64,000 bases of DNA from Pseudomonas fluorescens (GCA_902825215.1 LR782234.1:6187799-6251798), one strand, 5' to 3'. Shown: positions 34,498 through 43,828, numbered from the stretch's first letter. Program-made: numbers and translations. The notes: generated by a model not told the origin, from the sequence alone.

Positions 34498-36528
34498 TTA
34501 GAGATCCAGCACCAGCGGCTGCGCACTCTGCGCCGGCACCGCACAGCAAATCAGCACATGCCCTGCCTCGGGAACCTCCGCCGGCGCCTGTGGATAATTC
34601 ACCGCGCCACTGACCAGGCGGGTCTTGCAGGTGCCACACGAACCGCCGCGGCAGCTGAATTCCGGGCGCAATCCACGGCTTTCCGCCAGTTCCAGCAGGC
34701 TGCCACCCTCCGGCTGCCAACGCGCCTCTTTCGCCGAGCGTTCGAACACCACCGCCACCGAAGTGGTCGCCGCTGGTGGTTGTTCAATAACGAGTGCATC
34801 TGGGTCCGGCTGGCGCTTCAGGGTCGACGGGCCGAAGGTTTCCGCATGGATCTGCGCATCACGCACGTCCAGTTCACGCAGGCTGTCGTACAGCCCTTGC
34901 GTGAAACCGCCGGGACCGCAGAGGACGAAGTCAACCTGATCGAAGTCGTCAACGTCGAGCAAATTGCGCAACACGGCGCCATCGATGCGCCCGGTCAGAT
35001 CGAAGTCTTCACCCTCGCGCGCATCGGCCTCCGGCTGGCTGAGCAAGCGCAGGACCCGCACTGCATTGCCGGAGCGCTCGAGCAAGCGGTCCAGCTCCTG
35101 ACGAAACGGCTGATCGGCGAGGCTGCGCGAACTTTGCAGCAACAACGTCGGGCGGATCCCGCGCGTGCGCAGCCCTTGGTAGACCACCTCGCGCAGCATC
35201 GACAGCAACGGCGTGATGCCGACGCCCGCCGCCAATAACACCAACGGCCTGCGTTCCAGTGGCGCCACGGTGAAATGCCCTTGCGGCGCCCGCGCTTCCA
35301 GCACATCGCCGACCTGTATCTGCTGATGCAGGTGCGATGAAATCAGGCCTTCACGTTTGACGCTGATGCGGTAGAAACCGTCCGACGGCGCACTGGACAG
35401 GCTGTAGGTGCGGATATGCACCTCGCCATCCAGAGTAAAACGCAGCGGCAAATGCTGGCCGGCAAGAAATACCGGCAGCCCGGCGCCATCGACGGGCTCC
35501 AGATAAATCGAGCGAATATGACGACTCTCCGCTTCGATCTTCGTCACTCGCAGCGGCCGCCATTGGTTGCCCAGTGCCTGGGCCTGCAAACGCGCGTCCG
35601 CTTCGGCCCAACTGCCGGTGAGCAGGCTGGTCGGCGACATGCCGTCGAAGCGCCAGCGCAACGCCAACGCCGCCGGACGCCGTACCACCTGTTCCACCTC
35701 GAACGTCCACAGCCGCTCCGCACCTTGAAACGCTTCGATCTGCGGGTCTTCGAGAAGGATCTCGGTACGCCCGCTCAGTTGCAGCAGATCGCCTGTGGAA
35801 AAGTCGATGAACAGCAAGCCAGCCTTGGGGTTGAGCAGCAGATTGCCCAAGGTGTTGAAGTGCAGATTGCCAGCGAAATCCGGGATGGTCAGGCGATTGC
35901 CTTCGATGCGCACGAAACCGGCCTGACCACCGCGATGCGAAACGTCCACCGAGCGCTGACCGTCGACGTCGGCATAGCTGGCGACGAAAAACGTATCGGC
36001 GCCGGCGATCAGTGCACGAGCGGCCTCATCCAGACTGTTCAGTTGCTGAGCCGGGCGGGTTTTCGGATCTGTCAGCGGTACACGCTGAAACTGGCGCAAT
36101 TGAATGTATTGCGGGCAGTTGCCGAACGCCTGGTCGACGCTCAGTTCGAAGCCGTCAGCCGTGAGGTTGGCGACATGCCCGTTGAGCCGATTGCGCCGTC
36201 GCGTGTGCAGCTCGATACCCAGCAGACCGATCGGCTCACCGTCGCGCAGTTGCGCCGGGTCGTCAGCGGCCGGCCGGCGGGTGAAATGCAGGTGCTCGGG
36301 ATCCGGCGAATCGGCGAAGCCCGGCTCACCCTCCAATACACTGGCCCACGGCCGCCCTTGCGCATCGACCGCGCCGAGCAGCATGAATGGCAATTGCCGG
36401 TAAAACTCGCGGTGTTGATCGGGCATCCAGCTGCGAATGACTTTGCGTCCGAACGCCTCCATGCGTTCGGCCACCCCTACGTGGGCCTGCAACTGCTGTT
36501 CGCCGGCGTGCCAAGGTGAACGTTCCAT
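34498..36528 (-). CDS. PNPOx-like / flavin reductase / 2Fe-2S ferredoxin fusion protein
   Basis: This 676-residue protein joins three modules. The N-terminal third is a pyridoxamine-phosphate-oxidase-like flavin domain (FMLLGAVDAQGRPWASVLEG). Next is a ferredoxin-NADP-reductase module (HIRTYSLSSAPSDGFYRISV for flavin, VLLAAGVGITPLLSML for NAD(P)). The C-terminus is a plant-type 2Fe-2S domain with Cys626, Cys631, Cys634 and Cys661 or 662. It should move electrons from NAD(P)H to an unknown acceptor. The ATG at 36528 opens MERSPWHAGE; the open frame beyond reads into the glutathione transferase gene. It follows that gene by 43 bases on the same strand and is probably co-transcribed. Confidence 0.87.
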   Translation of the reverse strand: MERSPWHAGEQQLQAHVGVAERMEAFGRKVIRSWMPDQHREFYRQLPFMLLGAVDAQGRPWASVLEGEPGFADSPDPEHLHFTRRPAADDPAQLRDGEPIGLLGIELHTRRRNRLNGHVANLTADGFELSVDQAFGNCPQYIQLRQFQRVPLTDPKTRPAQQLNSLDEAARALIAGADTFFVASYADVDGQRSVDVSHRGGQAGFVRIEGNRLTIPDFAGNLHFNTLGNLLLNPKAGLLFIDFSTGDLLQLSGRTEILLEDPQIEAFQGAERLWTFEVEQVVRRPAALALRWRFDGMSPTSLLTGSWAEADARLQAQALGNQWRPLRVTKIEAESRHIRSIYLEPVDGAGLPVFLAGQHLPLRFTLDGEVHIRTYSLSSAPSDGFYRISVKREGLISSHLHQQIQVGDVLEARAPQGHFTVAPLERRPLVLLAAGVGITPLLSMLREVVYQGLRTRGIRPTLLLQSSRSLADQPFRQELDRLLERSGNAVRVLRLLSQPEADAREGEDFDLTGRIDGAVLRNLLDVDDFDQVDFVLCGPGGFTQGLYDSLRELDVRDAQIHAETFGPSTLKRQPDPDALVIEQPPAATTSVAVVFERSAKEARWQPEGGSLLELAESRGLRPEFSCRGGSCGTCKTRLVSGAVNYPQAPAEVPEAGHVLICCAVPAQSAQPLVLDL

Positions 36529-36571
36529 CACGATTCTCCCCTGCGCCAGCGGCGCAGTCTGGTTGCGCCTG

Positions 36572-37198
36572 TCAGGCTGAGGTTTGCAGACCGGCGATCG
36601 TGCGCGGCATGCCGACGAAACCGGGCAAGGCTTCGACCCGGGCCAGCCAGGCGCGGACGTTGGCGTAGTCGTCCAGCGAGACATTGCCCTCCGGCGCATG
36701 GGCGATATAGCTGTAAGCGGATACGTCGGCAATGCTCGCTTCGTCGCCGGCCAGGAAAGCGCTTTGGCCCAACTCGACGTCCATGACCTTGAGCAGGTTG
36801 TGCGCACGTGCGATTGCTTCTTCAGCGTTCAACTGGGCGCCAAACACTGTCACCAATCGCGCGGCCGCGGGGCCAAAGGCAATCGGGCCAGCGGCGGCGG
36901 ACAACCAGCGCTGGACCCGCGCCGCACCGACCGGGTCGGCCGGCAACCAGCGCCCGTTGCCGTACTTTTGCGCCAGGTACACCAGAATCGCGTTGGAGTC
37001 GGCGAGCACCACGCCGCCGTCATCAATGGCCGGCACCTGGCCAAAACTGTTGATCGCCAGATATGCCGGCTGCTTGTGCTCGCCTTTCGCCAGGTCGACG
37101 AAAATCAGCTCGGTCGGCAACTGCAACAGGGACAACATCAGCTCGACACGGTGGGCATGGCCGGAACGTGGGAAGTTGTAGAGTTTGATCGCTTGCAT
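36572..37198 (-). CDS. Glutathione S-transferase
   Basis: The 208-residue protein has the N-terminal thioredoxin-like domain (KLYNFPRSGHAHRVELMLSL, then PAIDDGGVVLADSNAILVYL with the glutathione-binding Asp-Ser) and a helical C-terminal domain with the ASIADVSAYSYI capping motif. It is of normal size. It lies between a LysR gene upstream and the flavo-iron-sulphur fusion downstream, all on the minus strand, which suggests a small detoxification unit. The substrate is unknown. Confidence 0.9.
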   Translation of the reverse strand: MQAIKLYNFPRSGHAHRVELMLSLLQLPTELIFVDLAKGEHKQPAYLAINSFGQVPAIDDGGVVLADSNAILVYLAQKYGNGRWLPADPVGAARVQRWLSAAAGPIAFGPAAARLVTVFGAQLNAEEAIARAHNLLKVMDVELGQSAFLAGDEASIADVSAYSYIAHAPEGNVSLDDYANVRAWLARVEALPGFVGMPRTIAGLQTSA

Positions 37199-37301
37199 GG
37201 TCGACTCCGCTGGGTGAGGGTGTCGCCCGAATTGACGTCACCAATGGCAGCGATCTTCCACGGATCGGCAAAACAACAGAATAACCAGCAACCGCAATCA
37301 A

Positions 37302-38228
37302 TTATTTCACTGGCTGCAATAACGCTGCGTTCTGCAGGGACGGATGCTCGCGCAAGGCCTGCACGGTGAAATCGACAAAGCTGCGCACCCGCGCCGCTGC
37401 CTTGCGCCCGCCCTGATACACAACGTGAATGGGTAATGCGGGCAACTCGAAGTCGGCGAGGACGATCTCCAGTTCACCGGCCGCAACCTTGCTAGCCACT
37501 TGATACGACAACACTCGCGTCAGTCCCAGCCCGAGACAGGCCGCTGTGATCGCCGCCTGATTGGCGGTCACCACCAATCGCGGCTCGGGGCGCACGAACA
37601 ACGGCTCGCCGTGTTCCAGAAACGGCCAGTTGCGCAACTGCCCGACCGCGGACGTTGCGACCACCGGCATTTCGCACAGCGCCTGCGGATGTTGGGGCCG
37701 GCCATGCTGCGCCAGGTATTGCGGCGAACCACACACCACCCGTCGCACCTCACCGACGCGGATCGCGTGCTGACTGCTGTCCGGCAGTTCACCGATGCGC
37801 ACCGCCACATCAATGCCCTCCTCGACCATGCTCACCACCCGATCGAGCAGCAGCGCATTGATGGTAACGTCCGGATACTGCGCCAGATAGGCCGCCATCA
37901 GCGGCGTCACGAACAGCTCGCCGAACAGCACCGGCGCCGTCACCGTCAATTGCCCGCGCGGCTGCGCATGACTGCCCGCCGCCGAATCCTCAGCCTCCTG
38001 CACCTCCAGCAGAATCCGCCGACAGTCCTCCAGATAAAGCTGACCGGCTTCGGTCAGATGCACGCTGCGCGTGGTGCGCACCAGCAACTGCGTACCGATC
38101 CGCAGTTCCAGCGCCGCCACCGCCCGCGTCACACTCGCCGCCGACAACCCCAGCCGCCGCGCGGCGGCCGAGAAGCCTTGTTCTTGGGCGATGGTGGTGA
38201 AGATGTGCATTTCCTGGAAGCGGTCCAT
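37302..38228 (-). CDS. LysR family transcriptional regulator
   Basis: The 308-residue protein has the LysR winged helix (FTTIAQEQGFSAAARRLGLS, then AASVTRAVAALELRIGTQLL) and the effector-binding domain (GQLTVTAPVLFGELFVTPLM). It belongs to the subgroup acting near glutathione transferases and quinone-handling enzymes. It lies 103 bases upstream of the glutathione transferase on the same strand and may control it and the fusion gene. It starts ten bases after the stop of the Fic gene. Confidence 0.9.
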   Translation of the reverse strand: MDRFQEMHIFTTIAQEQGFSAAARRLGLSAASVTRAVAALELRIGTQLLVRTTRSVHLTEAGQLYLEDCRRILLEVQEAEDSAAGSHAQPRGQLTVTAPVLFGELFVTPLMAAYLAQYPDVTINALLLDRVVSMVEEGIDVAVRIGELPDSSQHAIRVGEVRRVVCGSPQYLAQHGRPQHPQALCEMPVVATSAVGQLRNWPFLEHGEPLFVRPEPRLVVTANQAAITAACLGLGLTRVLSYQVASKVAAGELEIVLADFELPALPIHVVYQGGRKAAARVRSFVDFTVQALREHPSLQNAALLQPVK

Positions 38229-38238
38229 TCCCTGACTC

Positions 38239-39438
38239 CTAAATCGCGTTGGTCATCCGTTGGTGCAGGTCCGGAAACAACAACTGAGCAAACCAGATCG
38301 GCAAACCTGGATAAAGATCACGCGCTTTTGGTGTCGCGCTTTCGACCAACCCAAGCTGGACCAAACTTTTCAACTGATCCGTGGCAACGCGATCCGACAG
38401 TCCGGTGAAGATTTTGAAATCGGCTCGGCTCAATGTTCCCAGAGTCAGCAAGACATGCAATGCCCGCGCGACCTCGGGCTTGACCCCGGCCATTTTCAGT
38501 CGCTCATTCCAGACGAAAATGCTGTGCAACCGCTCGCGCATGTTCGCTATGTTCAGCGCCCGCTCGGTATAGCGCATTTGGTCCAGGCAGGTTTCCAGCA
38601 TGAAGCCAACAAATTCGAACAAACCTGCCTGAGTCAATTGACCACGACCGTCCAGATCTCCCCTTCGAGGTTTGTCTGCATTGGCTAGCCGGGCGTAATA
38701 ACTTTCTTGCTGTCGAGCAAGACCACGGGACAAAGACCATAAAGGCGAGACCAGCCCGAGTTTTTGCAGTTGAAGATGGGTGAGCAGTCTGATGGTGCGC
38801 CCGTTGCCGTCAACAAAGGGATGTACCCAAGCCAGCCGGTGGTGGAAGGCCATTACAGAAATCAAGCGACTCCGTGCATCCGGTAGGCGTCCGTACACCT
38901 GCTGCATTCGATCCAGCATGGGAGCAATAGATTGGCAGTGTGGCGCGGCATGATTGCCGACCAAAACCTCTCGCCCCGTCACGTTGCGTAATTCGCCGGG
39001 GACCAGTTGGTTACCGTCGCTCAACGTCAATTGTTCTTCGCTTGTACCGTAGAAAAGCCTTTTATGTAGGCGCGTAACAAATTCTGGACTGAAAAGCGCC
39101 TCCCACGAGAGGCCCTTATGGATTGACAATGCTCGCTCGAAAGCCTCCTGCGTACCGATATGCGTCATCGCCAGTTCTGTCAGTTCCTTACGATGACGCT
39201 TGGGAGACGTCGGTGCGAGAGTCACCGGCTCGGTGAACTGACCTTCGATCAAGTTGCTGTAGAAACTGCTGGTCACGCGAAGTAATCCGCCGACTCGAAG
39301 CAACATGGGTGGAGAAACCAGTGCGCTGAGCTTTCCCGCCTGAAAAGGCACCTGCTCGGCCAAATTCAGAATTTCACTGGGAAAAACAGGCATAAGCGGC
39401 TCAAGCCAATGCGTTCCCAGAACTCTTTCAGCGTCCAT
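38239..39438 (-). CDS. Fic family protein (self-inhibited class, with C-terminal winged helix)
   Basis: The 399-residue protein has the Fic core motif HPFVDGNGRTIRLL near residue 206, so AMP transfer from ATP to a protein hydroxyl is the expected activity. The N-terminal helix carries the inhibitory motif SNLIEG (residues 61-66, pattern S/T-x-x-x-E-G/N), placing it in class II. The C-terminal about 80 residues look like a winged helix (SRADFKIFTGLSDRVATDQL), so it may bind DNA. It sits between LysR and the attTn7 region downstream of glmS. Its base composition looks lower in GC than its neighbours, which fits acquisition. The target is unknown. Confidence 0.88.
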   Translation of the reverse strand: MDAERVLGTHWLEPLMPVFPSEILNLAEQVPFQAGKLSALVSPPMLLRVGGLLRVTSSFYSNLIEGQFTEPVTLAPTSPKRHRKELTELAMTHIGTQEAFERALSIHKGLSWEALFSPEFVTRLHKRLFYGTSEEQLTLSDGNQLVPGELRNVTGREVLVGNHAAPHCQSIAPMLDRMQQVYGRLPDARSRLISVMAFHHRLAWVHPFVDGNGRTIRLLTHLQLQKLGLVSPLWSLSRGLARQQESYYARLANADKPRRGDLDGRGQLTQAGLFEFVGFMLETCLDQMRYTERALNIANMRERLHSIFVWNERLKMAGVKPEVARALHVLLTLGTLSRADFKIFTGLSDRVATDQLKSLVQLGLVESATPKARDLYPGLPIWFAQLLFPDLHQRMTNAI

Positions 39439-39452
39439 CCAGCCTCCCGAAA

Positions 39453-39562
39453 CGCGGATTTTTCTGCGGATTCAAGAATACGCTGAAAGGCCCGATCTAC
39501 CTATCCTATAAAGGTGTAGGAGGTTTCCAATTACAGGGTAGTTCGCGGATTTTTTAGCGGAT
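39453..39562. repeat. Pair of 19-bp direct repeats upstream of the Fic gene
   Basis: CGCGGATTTTTCTGCGGAT at 39453-39471 and CGCGGATTTTTTAGCGGAT at 39544-39562 agree at 17 of 19 positions. Each contains two GCGGAT half-sites. They lie 15 and 106 bases upstream of the Fic start. They could be operators for the winged-helix part of the Fic protein; this is inference. Confidence 0.5.
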
Positions 39563-39602
39563 ATATCAAAAGAAGGTGGTAGTAGTAGCAAGCGTCCTAC
39601 AC

Positions 39603-39639
39603 GAGAGCGCGAAACGTCGCGCTCTCAATGAAAATAATG
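39603..39639. other. attTn7 region and hairpin downstream of glmS
   Basis: Tn7-type elements insert about 25 bases past the glmS stop, which here would be close to 39615. The 9-base stem GAGAGCGCG (39603-39611) / CGCGCTCTC (39618-39626) lies exactly there. It probably ends glmS transcription, though no clear U-tract follows on the minus strand. The site is empty: no Tn7 ends were seen. Confidence 0.65.
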
Positions 39640-41472
39640 TTATTCCACCGTCACCGACTTCGCCAGATTACGCGGCTGATCCACATCCGTGCCTTTGAGC
39701 ACCGCAACGTAGTACGACAGCAACTGCAACGGGATCGTGTAAAGGATCGGCGAGAGGATGTCGTGGATGTGCGGCATCTGTACCACGTGGGTGCCTTCGC
39801 CATTGGTCATCGCCGCTTTTTCGTCGGCGAAGACGATCAGTTCACCGCCACGGGCGCGGACTTCCTGCAGGTTGGATTTGAGCTTTTCCAGCAGTTCGTT
39901 GTTCGGCGCAACGGTGACCACCGGCATGTCGTTATCCACCAGCGCCAACGGGCCGTGTTTGAGCTCGCCGGCCGGGTAGGCTTCGGCGTGGATGTAGGAG
40001 ATTTCCTTGAGTTTCAAGGCACCTTCCATCGCCACCGGGAATTGCGCACCACGACCGAGGAACAAGGTGTGGTTCTTTTCGGCGAACAGCTCGGCGATTT
40101 TTTCCACGGTGCTGTCCATCGCCAAGGCTTCGCCCAGGCGGGTTGGCAGGCGGCGCAATTCTTCGACCAGCGTGGCTTCAACGCCTTTGGCCAAAGTCCC
40201 GCGAACCTGGCCCAGCGACAGGGTCAGCAGCAGCAGGCCGACCAGTTGCGTGGTGAAAGCTTTGGTCGAGGCGACGCCGATTTCGCGGCCGGCCTGGGTC
40301 AGCAGGGTCAGGTCGGATTCGCGCACCAGCGAACTGATGCCGACGTTGCAGATCGCCAGGCTGGCGAGAAAGCCCAGCTCTTTGGCGTTGCGCAGTGCGG
40401 CGAGCGTGTCAGCGGTTTCGCCTGATTGGGAGATGGTGACGAACAGCGTGTCGGCCTGTACCACCACCTTGCGGTAGCGGAATTCGCTGGCGACTTCGAC
40501 CTGGCACGGAATGCCGGCCAGTTCTTCGAGCCAGTAACGGGCGACCATGCCAGCGTGATAACTGGTACCGCAGGCGACGATCTGCACATTGCGTACTTTG
40601 GCAAACAGCTCGGCGGCCTGTGGCCCGAACGCTTGCACCAATACCTGATCGTTGCTCAGGCGACCTTCGAGGGTACGCTGCACCACCGCTGGCTGCTCGT
40701 GAATTTCCTTGAGCATGTAATGGCGGAATTCGCCTTTGTCGGCGGCTTCGGCACCGTCGGTGTACTGCACGGTCTGGCGCTCGACGGCGTTACCGTCGAT
40801 GTCCCAGATCTGCACGCCGTCGCGCTGAATTTCGGCGATATCGCCCTCTTCCAGGTACATGAAGCGGTCAGTGACCTGGCGCAGCGCCAGTTGGTCGGAA
40901 GCGAGGAAGTTCTCGCCCAGACCCAAGCCGATCACCAACGGACTGCCACTGCGCGCAGCGACCAGACGATCCGGTTGTTGCGCATTGATCACGGCCAGAC
41001 CGTAAGCGCCGTGCAGTTCCTTGACGGTGGCTTTGAGCGCAGCGCTCAAATCCGGCTGCTGCTTGAGTTTTTCGGTGAGCAGGTGGGCGATGACTTCGGT
41101 GTCAGTGTCGGAAGTGAACACATAACCGAGCGCTTTGAGTTGTTCGCGCAGGGCTTCGTGGTTTTCGATGATGCCGTTGTGCACCACCGCAATGTCACCG
41201 GAGAAATGCGGGTGGGCGTTGCGTTCGCACGGCGCACCGTGGGTAGCCCAGCGCGTATGGGCGATGCCGAGACGGCCGACCAGTGGCTGTTCGGCCAGCG
41301 CCGCTTCGAGCTCACTGACCTTGCCGGGCCGGCGCACGCGCTCAAGGGTGGCATCATTGGTGTACACCGCAACACCCGCGCTGTCATAGCCGCGATACTC
41401 GAGGCGCTTAAGGCCTTCGAGCAAGATGGCGGTGATATTACGTTCAGCCACTGCGCCGACGATTCCACACAT
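39640..41472 (-). CDS. glmS: Glutamine--fructose-6-phosphate aminotransferase
   Basis: The 610-residue enzyme makes glucosamine-6-phosphate for cell-wall and LPS synthesis. The N-terminal glutaminase begins MCGIVGAVAERN with the catalytic Cys2. Two SIS sugar-isomerase domains follow (IVACGTSYHAGMVARYWLEE; FLGRGAQFPVAMEGALKLKE), ending in the usual NLAKSVTVE. The gene starts three bases after glmR and is probably co-transcribed with it. The last codons contain the recognition sequence used by Tn7-type transposons. Confidence 0.97.
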   Translation of the reverse strand: MCGIVGAVAERNITAILLEGLKRLEYRGYDSAGVAVYTNDATLERVRRPGKVSELEAALAEQPLVGRLGIAHTRWATHGAPCERNAHPHFSGDIAVVHNGIIENHEALREQLKALGYVFTSDTDTEVIAHLLTEKLKQQPDLSAALKATVKELHGAYGLAVINAQQPDRLVAARSGSPLVIGLGLGENFLASDQLALRQVTDRFMYLEEGDIAEIQRDGVQIWDIDGNAVERQTVQYTDGAEAADKGEFRHYMLKEIHEQPAVVQRTLEGRLSNDQVLVQAFGPQAAELFAKVRNVQIVACGTSYHAGMVARYWLEELAGIPCQVEVASEFRYRKVVVQADTLFVTISQSGETADTLAALRNAKELGFLASLAICNVGISSLVRESDLTLLTQAGREIGVASTKAFTTQLVGLLLLTLSLGQVRGTLAKGVEATLVEELRRLPTRLGEALAMDSTVEKIAELFAEKNHTLFLGRGAQFPVAMEGALKLKEISYIHAEAYPAGELKHGPLALVDNDMPVVTVAPNNELLEKLKSNLQEVRARGGELIVFADEKAAMTNGEGTHVVQMPHIHDILSPILYTIPLQLLSYYVAVLKGTDVDQPRNLAKSVTVE

Positions 41473-41475
41473 GTT

Positions 41476-42252
41476 TTATTTCTCCTGACTGACAGCCGCA
41501 ATAATCACGGTGATACCGCGGGCCTGAAGGTGATCGCGGGCCTCATCGGGCAGGCGATCATCGGTAATGAGGGTATGGACGCTGCTCCACGGCAGCTCCA
41601 GGTTGGGAATCTTGCGGCCGATCTTGTCGGCCTCAACCATAACGATAACTTCGCGCGCCACTTCAGCCATCACCCGGCTCAGGCCGAGCAGTTCATTGAA
41701 AGTGGTCGTCCCGCGCACCAGATCGATGCCATCGGCGCCGATGAACAATTGATCGAAGTCGTAGGAGCGTAGTACCTGTTCGGCGACCTGACCCTGAAAG
41801 GATTCCGAGTGAGGATCCCAGGTGCCGCCGGTCATCAGCAGTACGGGCTCGTGTTCAAGCTCGCTCAAAGCATTGGCGACGTGCAGGGAGTTGGTCATCA
41901 CCAACAGCCCCGGCTGCTGGCCGAGTTCGGGAATCATGGCGGCGGTCGTACTGCCGCTGTCGATAATGATCCGCGCATGTTCGCGGATGCGTTTCACCGC
42001 AGCGCGAGCAATCGCCTGTTTGTATCTGGAGACGCTCTGCGCAGTTTCTGCGACCAGTTCCTGCGGCATGCTGATCGCTCCGCCGTAACGGCGCAGCAAC
42101 AGACCGTGGCTTTCGAGCGCGGCCAGATCCTTGCGAATCGTAACTTCGGAGGTTTCGAAGCGCTTGGCCAGTTCATCCACACTGACTTCGCCCCGCTCAG
42201 TGAGCAAGGCGAGGATGTTGTGGCGGCGCTGGGGCGTGTTGCGTTTCGACAT
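41476..42252 (-). CDS. glmR: DeoR family regulator (GlmR-like)
   Basis: The 258-residue DeoR protein has an N-terminal helix-turn-helix (RRHNILALLTERGEVSVDEL, then FETSEVTIRKDLAALE) and a DeoR sensor domain that binds phosphosugars (IIIDSGSTTAAM, FIGADGIDL). It lies between glmU and glmS in pseudomonads, and control of amino-sugar synthesis is the likely task. The stop is three bases from the glmS start. Confidence 0.88.
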   Translation of the reverse strand: MSKRNTPQRRHNILALLTERGEVSVDELAKRFETSEVTIRKDLAALESHGLLLRRYGGAISMPQELVAETAQSVSRYKQAIARAAVKRIREHARIIIDSGSTTAAMIPELGQQPGLLVMTNSLHVANALSELEHEPVLLMTGGTWDPHSESFQGQVAEQVLRSYDFDQLFIGADGIDLVRGTTTFNELLGLSRVMAEVAREVIVMVEADKIGRKIPNLELPWSSVHTLITDDRLPDEARDHLQARGITVIIAAVSQEK

Positions 42253-42357
42253 GGCGGCTTATGTTTCGATTCGAAAGATAACGTAAGCAATCAAAACCTA
42301 TCGAAACAATGCCGTCAAGCTGTCGCGAGAAAAATTCAGAAAATGACGCGATTCCCA

Positions 42358-42440
42358 TGGGAGCGAGCCTGCTCGCGAAAGGGTTACTCAGGCTAATCGC
42401 TACACCTGATCAAACGCTTTCGCGAGCGGGTTCGCTCCCA
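42358..42440. repeat. REP doublet (REPIN-like) between glmU and glmR
   Basis: Arms at 42358-42381 and 42417-42440 are reverse complements at 22 of 24 positions, separated by 35 bases. The left arm contains GAGCCTGCTCGCGA, the same core as at 34401. It lies in the glmU-glmR spacer, downstream of glmU and upstream of glmR. Confidence 0.85.
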
Positions 42441-42460
42441 CAAAGAGGACTGTGGATAAC

Positions 42461-43828
42461 TCAGGATTTCTTGATTTTCTCCGGCCGCTTCCAGCCGTCG
42501 ATGTTTTTCTGTCGCGCCCGACCTACGGCCAACTGCGCGTTATCCACATTCTGCGTGATCGTCGAACCGGCTGCTGTGGTTGCACCGTCGGAGATATCCA
42601 CAGGCGCAACCAGCGAATTGTTGGAGCCGATGAACACATCCGCACCCAACACGGTTTTCCACTTGTTGGCGCCGTCGTAGTTGCAGGTGATGGTACCGGC
42701 GCCGATGTTGGTGCGTGCACCGATTTCGGCATCGCCCAGATAAGTCAGGTGACCAGCCTTGGCGCCCTCACCCATATGGGCGTTTTTCAGCTCGACGAAG
42801 TTACCCACATGCGCGCGCGCTTCAAGCACAGTGCCAGGTCGCAGACGCGCGAACGGGCCGGCATCGCTGCCTTCGCCGAGAATCGCGCCTTCGATGTGGC
42901 TGTTGGCTTTGATCACCACGCCTTTGCGCAAGGTACTGTCCTTGATGACGCAATTCGGGCCGATGACCACGTCATCTTCGATCACCACATTGCCTTCGAG
43001 AATCACGTTGATGTCGATCAGCACGTCACGACCGACGGTGACTTCACCACGCACATCGAAACGTGCCGGATCACGCAGGGTCACGCCTTGTGCCATCAGA
43101 CGACGACCGGCGCGCAGCTGGTAATGACGCTCGAGTTCGGCTAGTTGCTTGCGATCATTGGCGCCCTGCACTTCCATCGGGTCATGCGGTTGTTCAGTGG
43201 CCACTACCAGACCATCGCTGACCGCCATTTCGATCACGTCGGTCAGGTAGTACTCGCCTTGGGCGTTGTTGTTCGACAGGCGGCTCATCCAGTCCGCGAG
43301 GCGATTGGCCGGCACGGCGAGAATGCCGGTGTTGCCTTCGGTAATCGCGCGTTGAGCTTCGCTGGCGTCTTTATGCTCAACGATCGCGGCAACCTTGCCG
43401 TCAGCATCACGCACGATGCGGCCATAACCGGTCGGGTCGTCGAGTTCGACGGTGAGCAAGCCCATCTGGCCCGGGACGACATGCTTGAGCAAACGCTGCA
43501 GGGTCTCGACTTCGATCAGGGGCACATCGCCATAAAGAATCAGCACCGTGTCGGCAGTAATGAACGGCACCGCTTGCGCCGTGGCGTGGCCGGTACCGAG
43601 CTGCTTGTCCTGCAGGACGAAATTCAGATCCTCGGCCGCCAGACGTTCACGCACTACATCGGCGCCATGACCGATCACTACATGAATACGCTGTGGATCG
43701 AGTTGGCGGGCGCTGTGGATAACATGACCCAGCATGGAATCGCCGGCAATCGGGTGCAGCACTTTCGGCAGGGCCGAACGCATGCGGGTGCCTTGGCCGG
43801 CCGCGAGGATAACGATTTCAAGAGACAT
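42461..43828 (-). CDS. glmU: Bifunctional GlmU (GlcN-1-P acetyltransferase / GlcNAc-1-P uridyltransferase)
   Basis: The 455-residue enzyme makes UDP-GlcNAc. The N-terminal pyrophosphorylase has ILAAGQGTRMRSALPKVLHP. The C-terminal left-handed beta-helix has hexapeptide repeats (VIGPNCVIKDSTLRKGVVIK) and the acetyltransferase motif NYDGANKWKT. It has the usual length. It is followed by a DnaA-type 9-mer at 42451-42459 and a REP doublet. Confidence 0.97.
   Translation of the reverse strand: MSLEIVILAAGQGTRMRSALPKVLHPIAGDSMLGHVIHSARQLDPQRIHVVIGHGADVVRERLAAEDLNFVLQDKQLGTGHATAQAVPFITADTVLILYGDVPLIEVETLQRLLKHVVPGQMGLLTVELDDPTGYGRIVRDADGKVAAIVEHKDASEAQRAITEGNTGILAVPANRLADWMSRLSNNNAQGEYYLTDVIEMAVSDGLVVATEQPHDPMEVQGANDRKQLAELERHYQLRAGRRLMAQGVTLRDPARFDVRGEVTVGRDVLIDINVILEGNVVIEDDVVIGPNCVIKDSTLRKGVVIKANSHIEGAILGEGSDAGPFARLRPGTVLEARAHVGNFVELKNAHMGEGAKAGHLTYLGDAEIGARTNIGAGTITCNYDGANKWKTVLGADVFIGSNNSLVAPVDISDGATTAAGSTITQNVDNAQLAVGRARQKNIDGWKRPEKIKKS

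Noticed and set aside
33772..34597. DnaA-type 9-mers in wbpZ (33772-33780) and the fusion gene (34589-34597)
   Set aside because: Only two in a long region and isolated, so probably chance; kept as background for the origin-proximal count.
39603..39639. Search for Tn7 ends at the glmS attachment site
   Set aside because: No Tn7-type terminal repeats or transposase genes were seen; the site looks empty.
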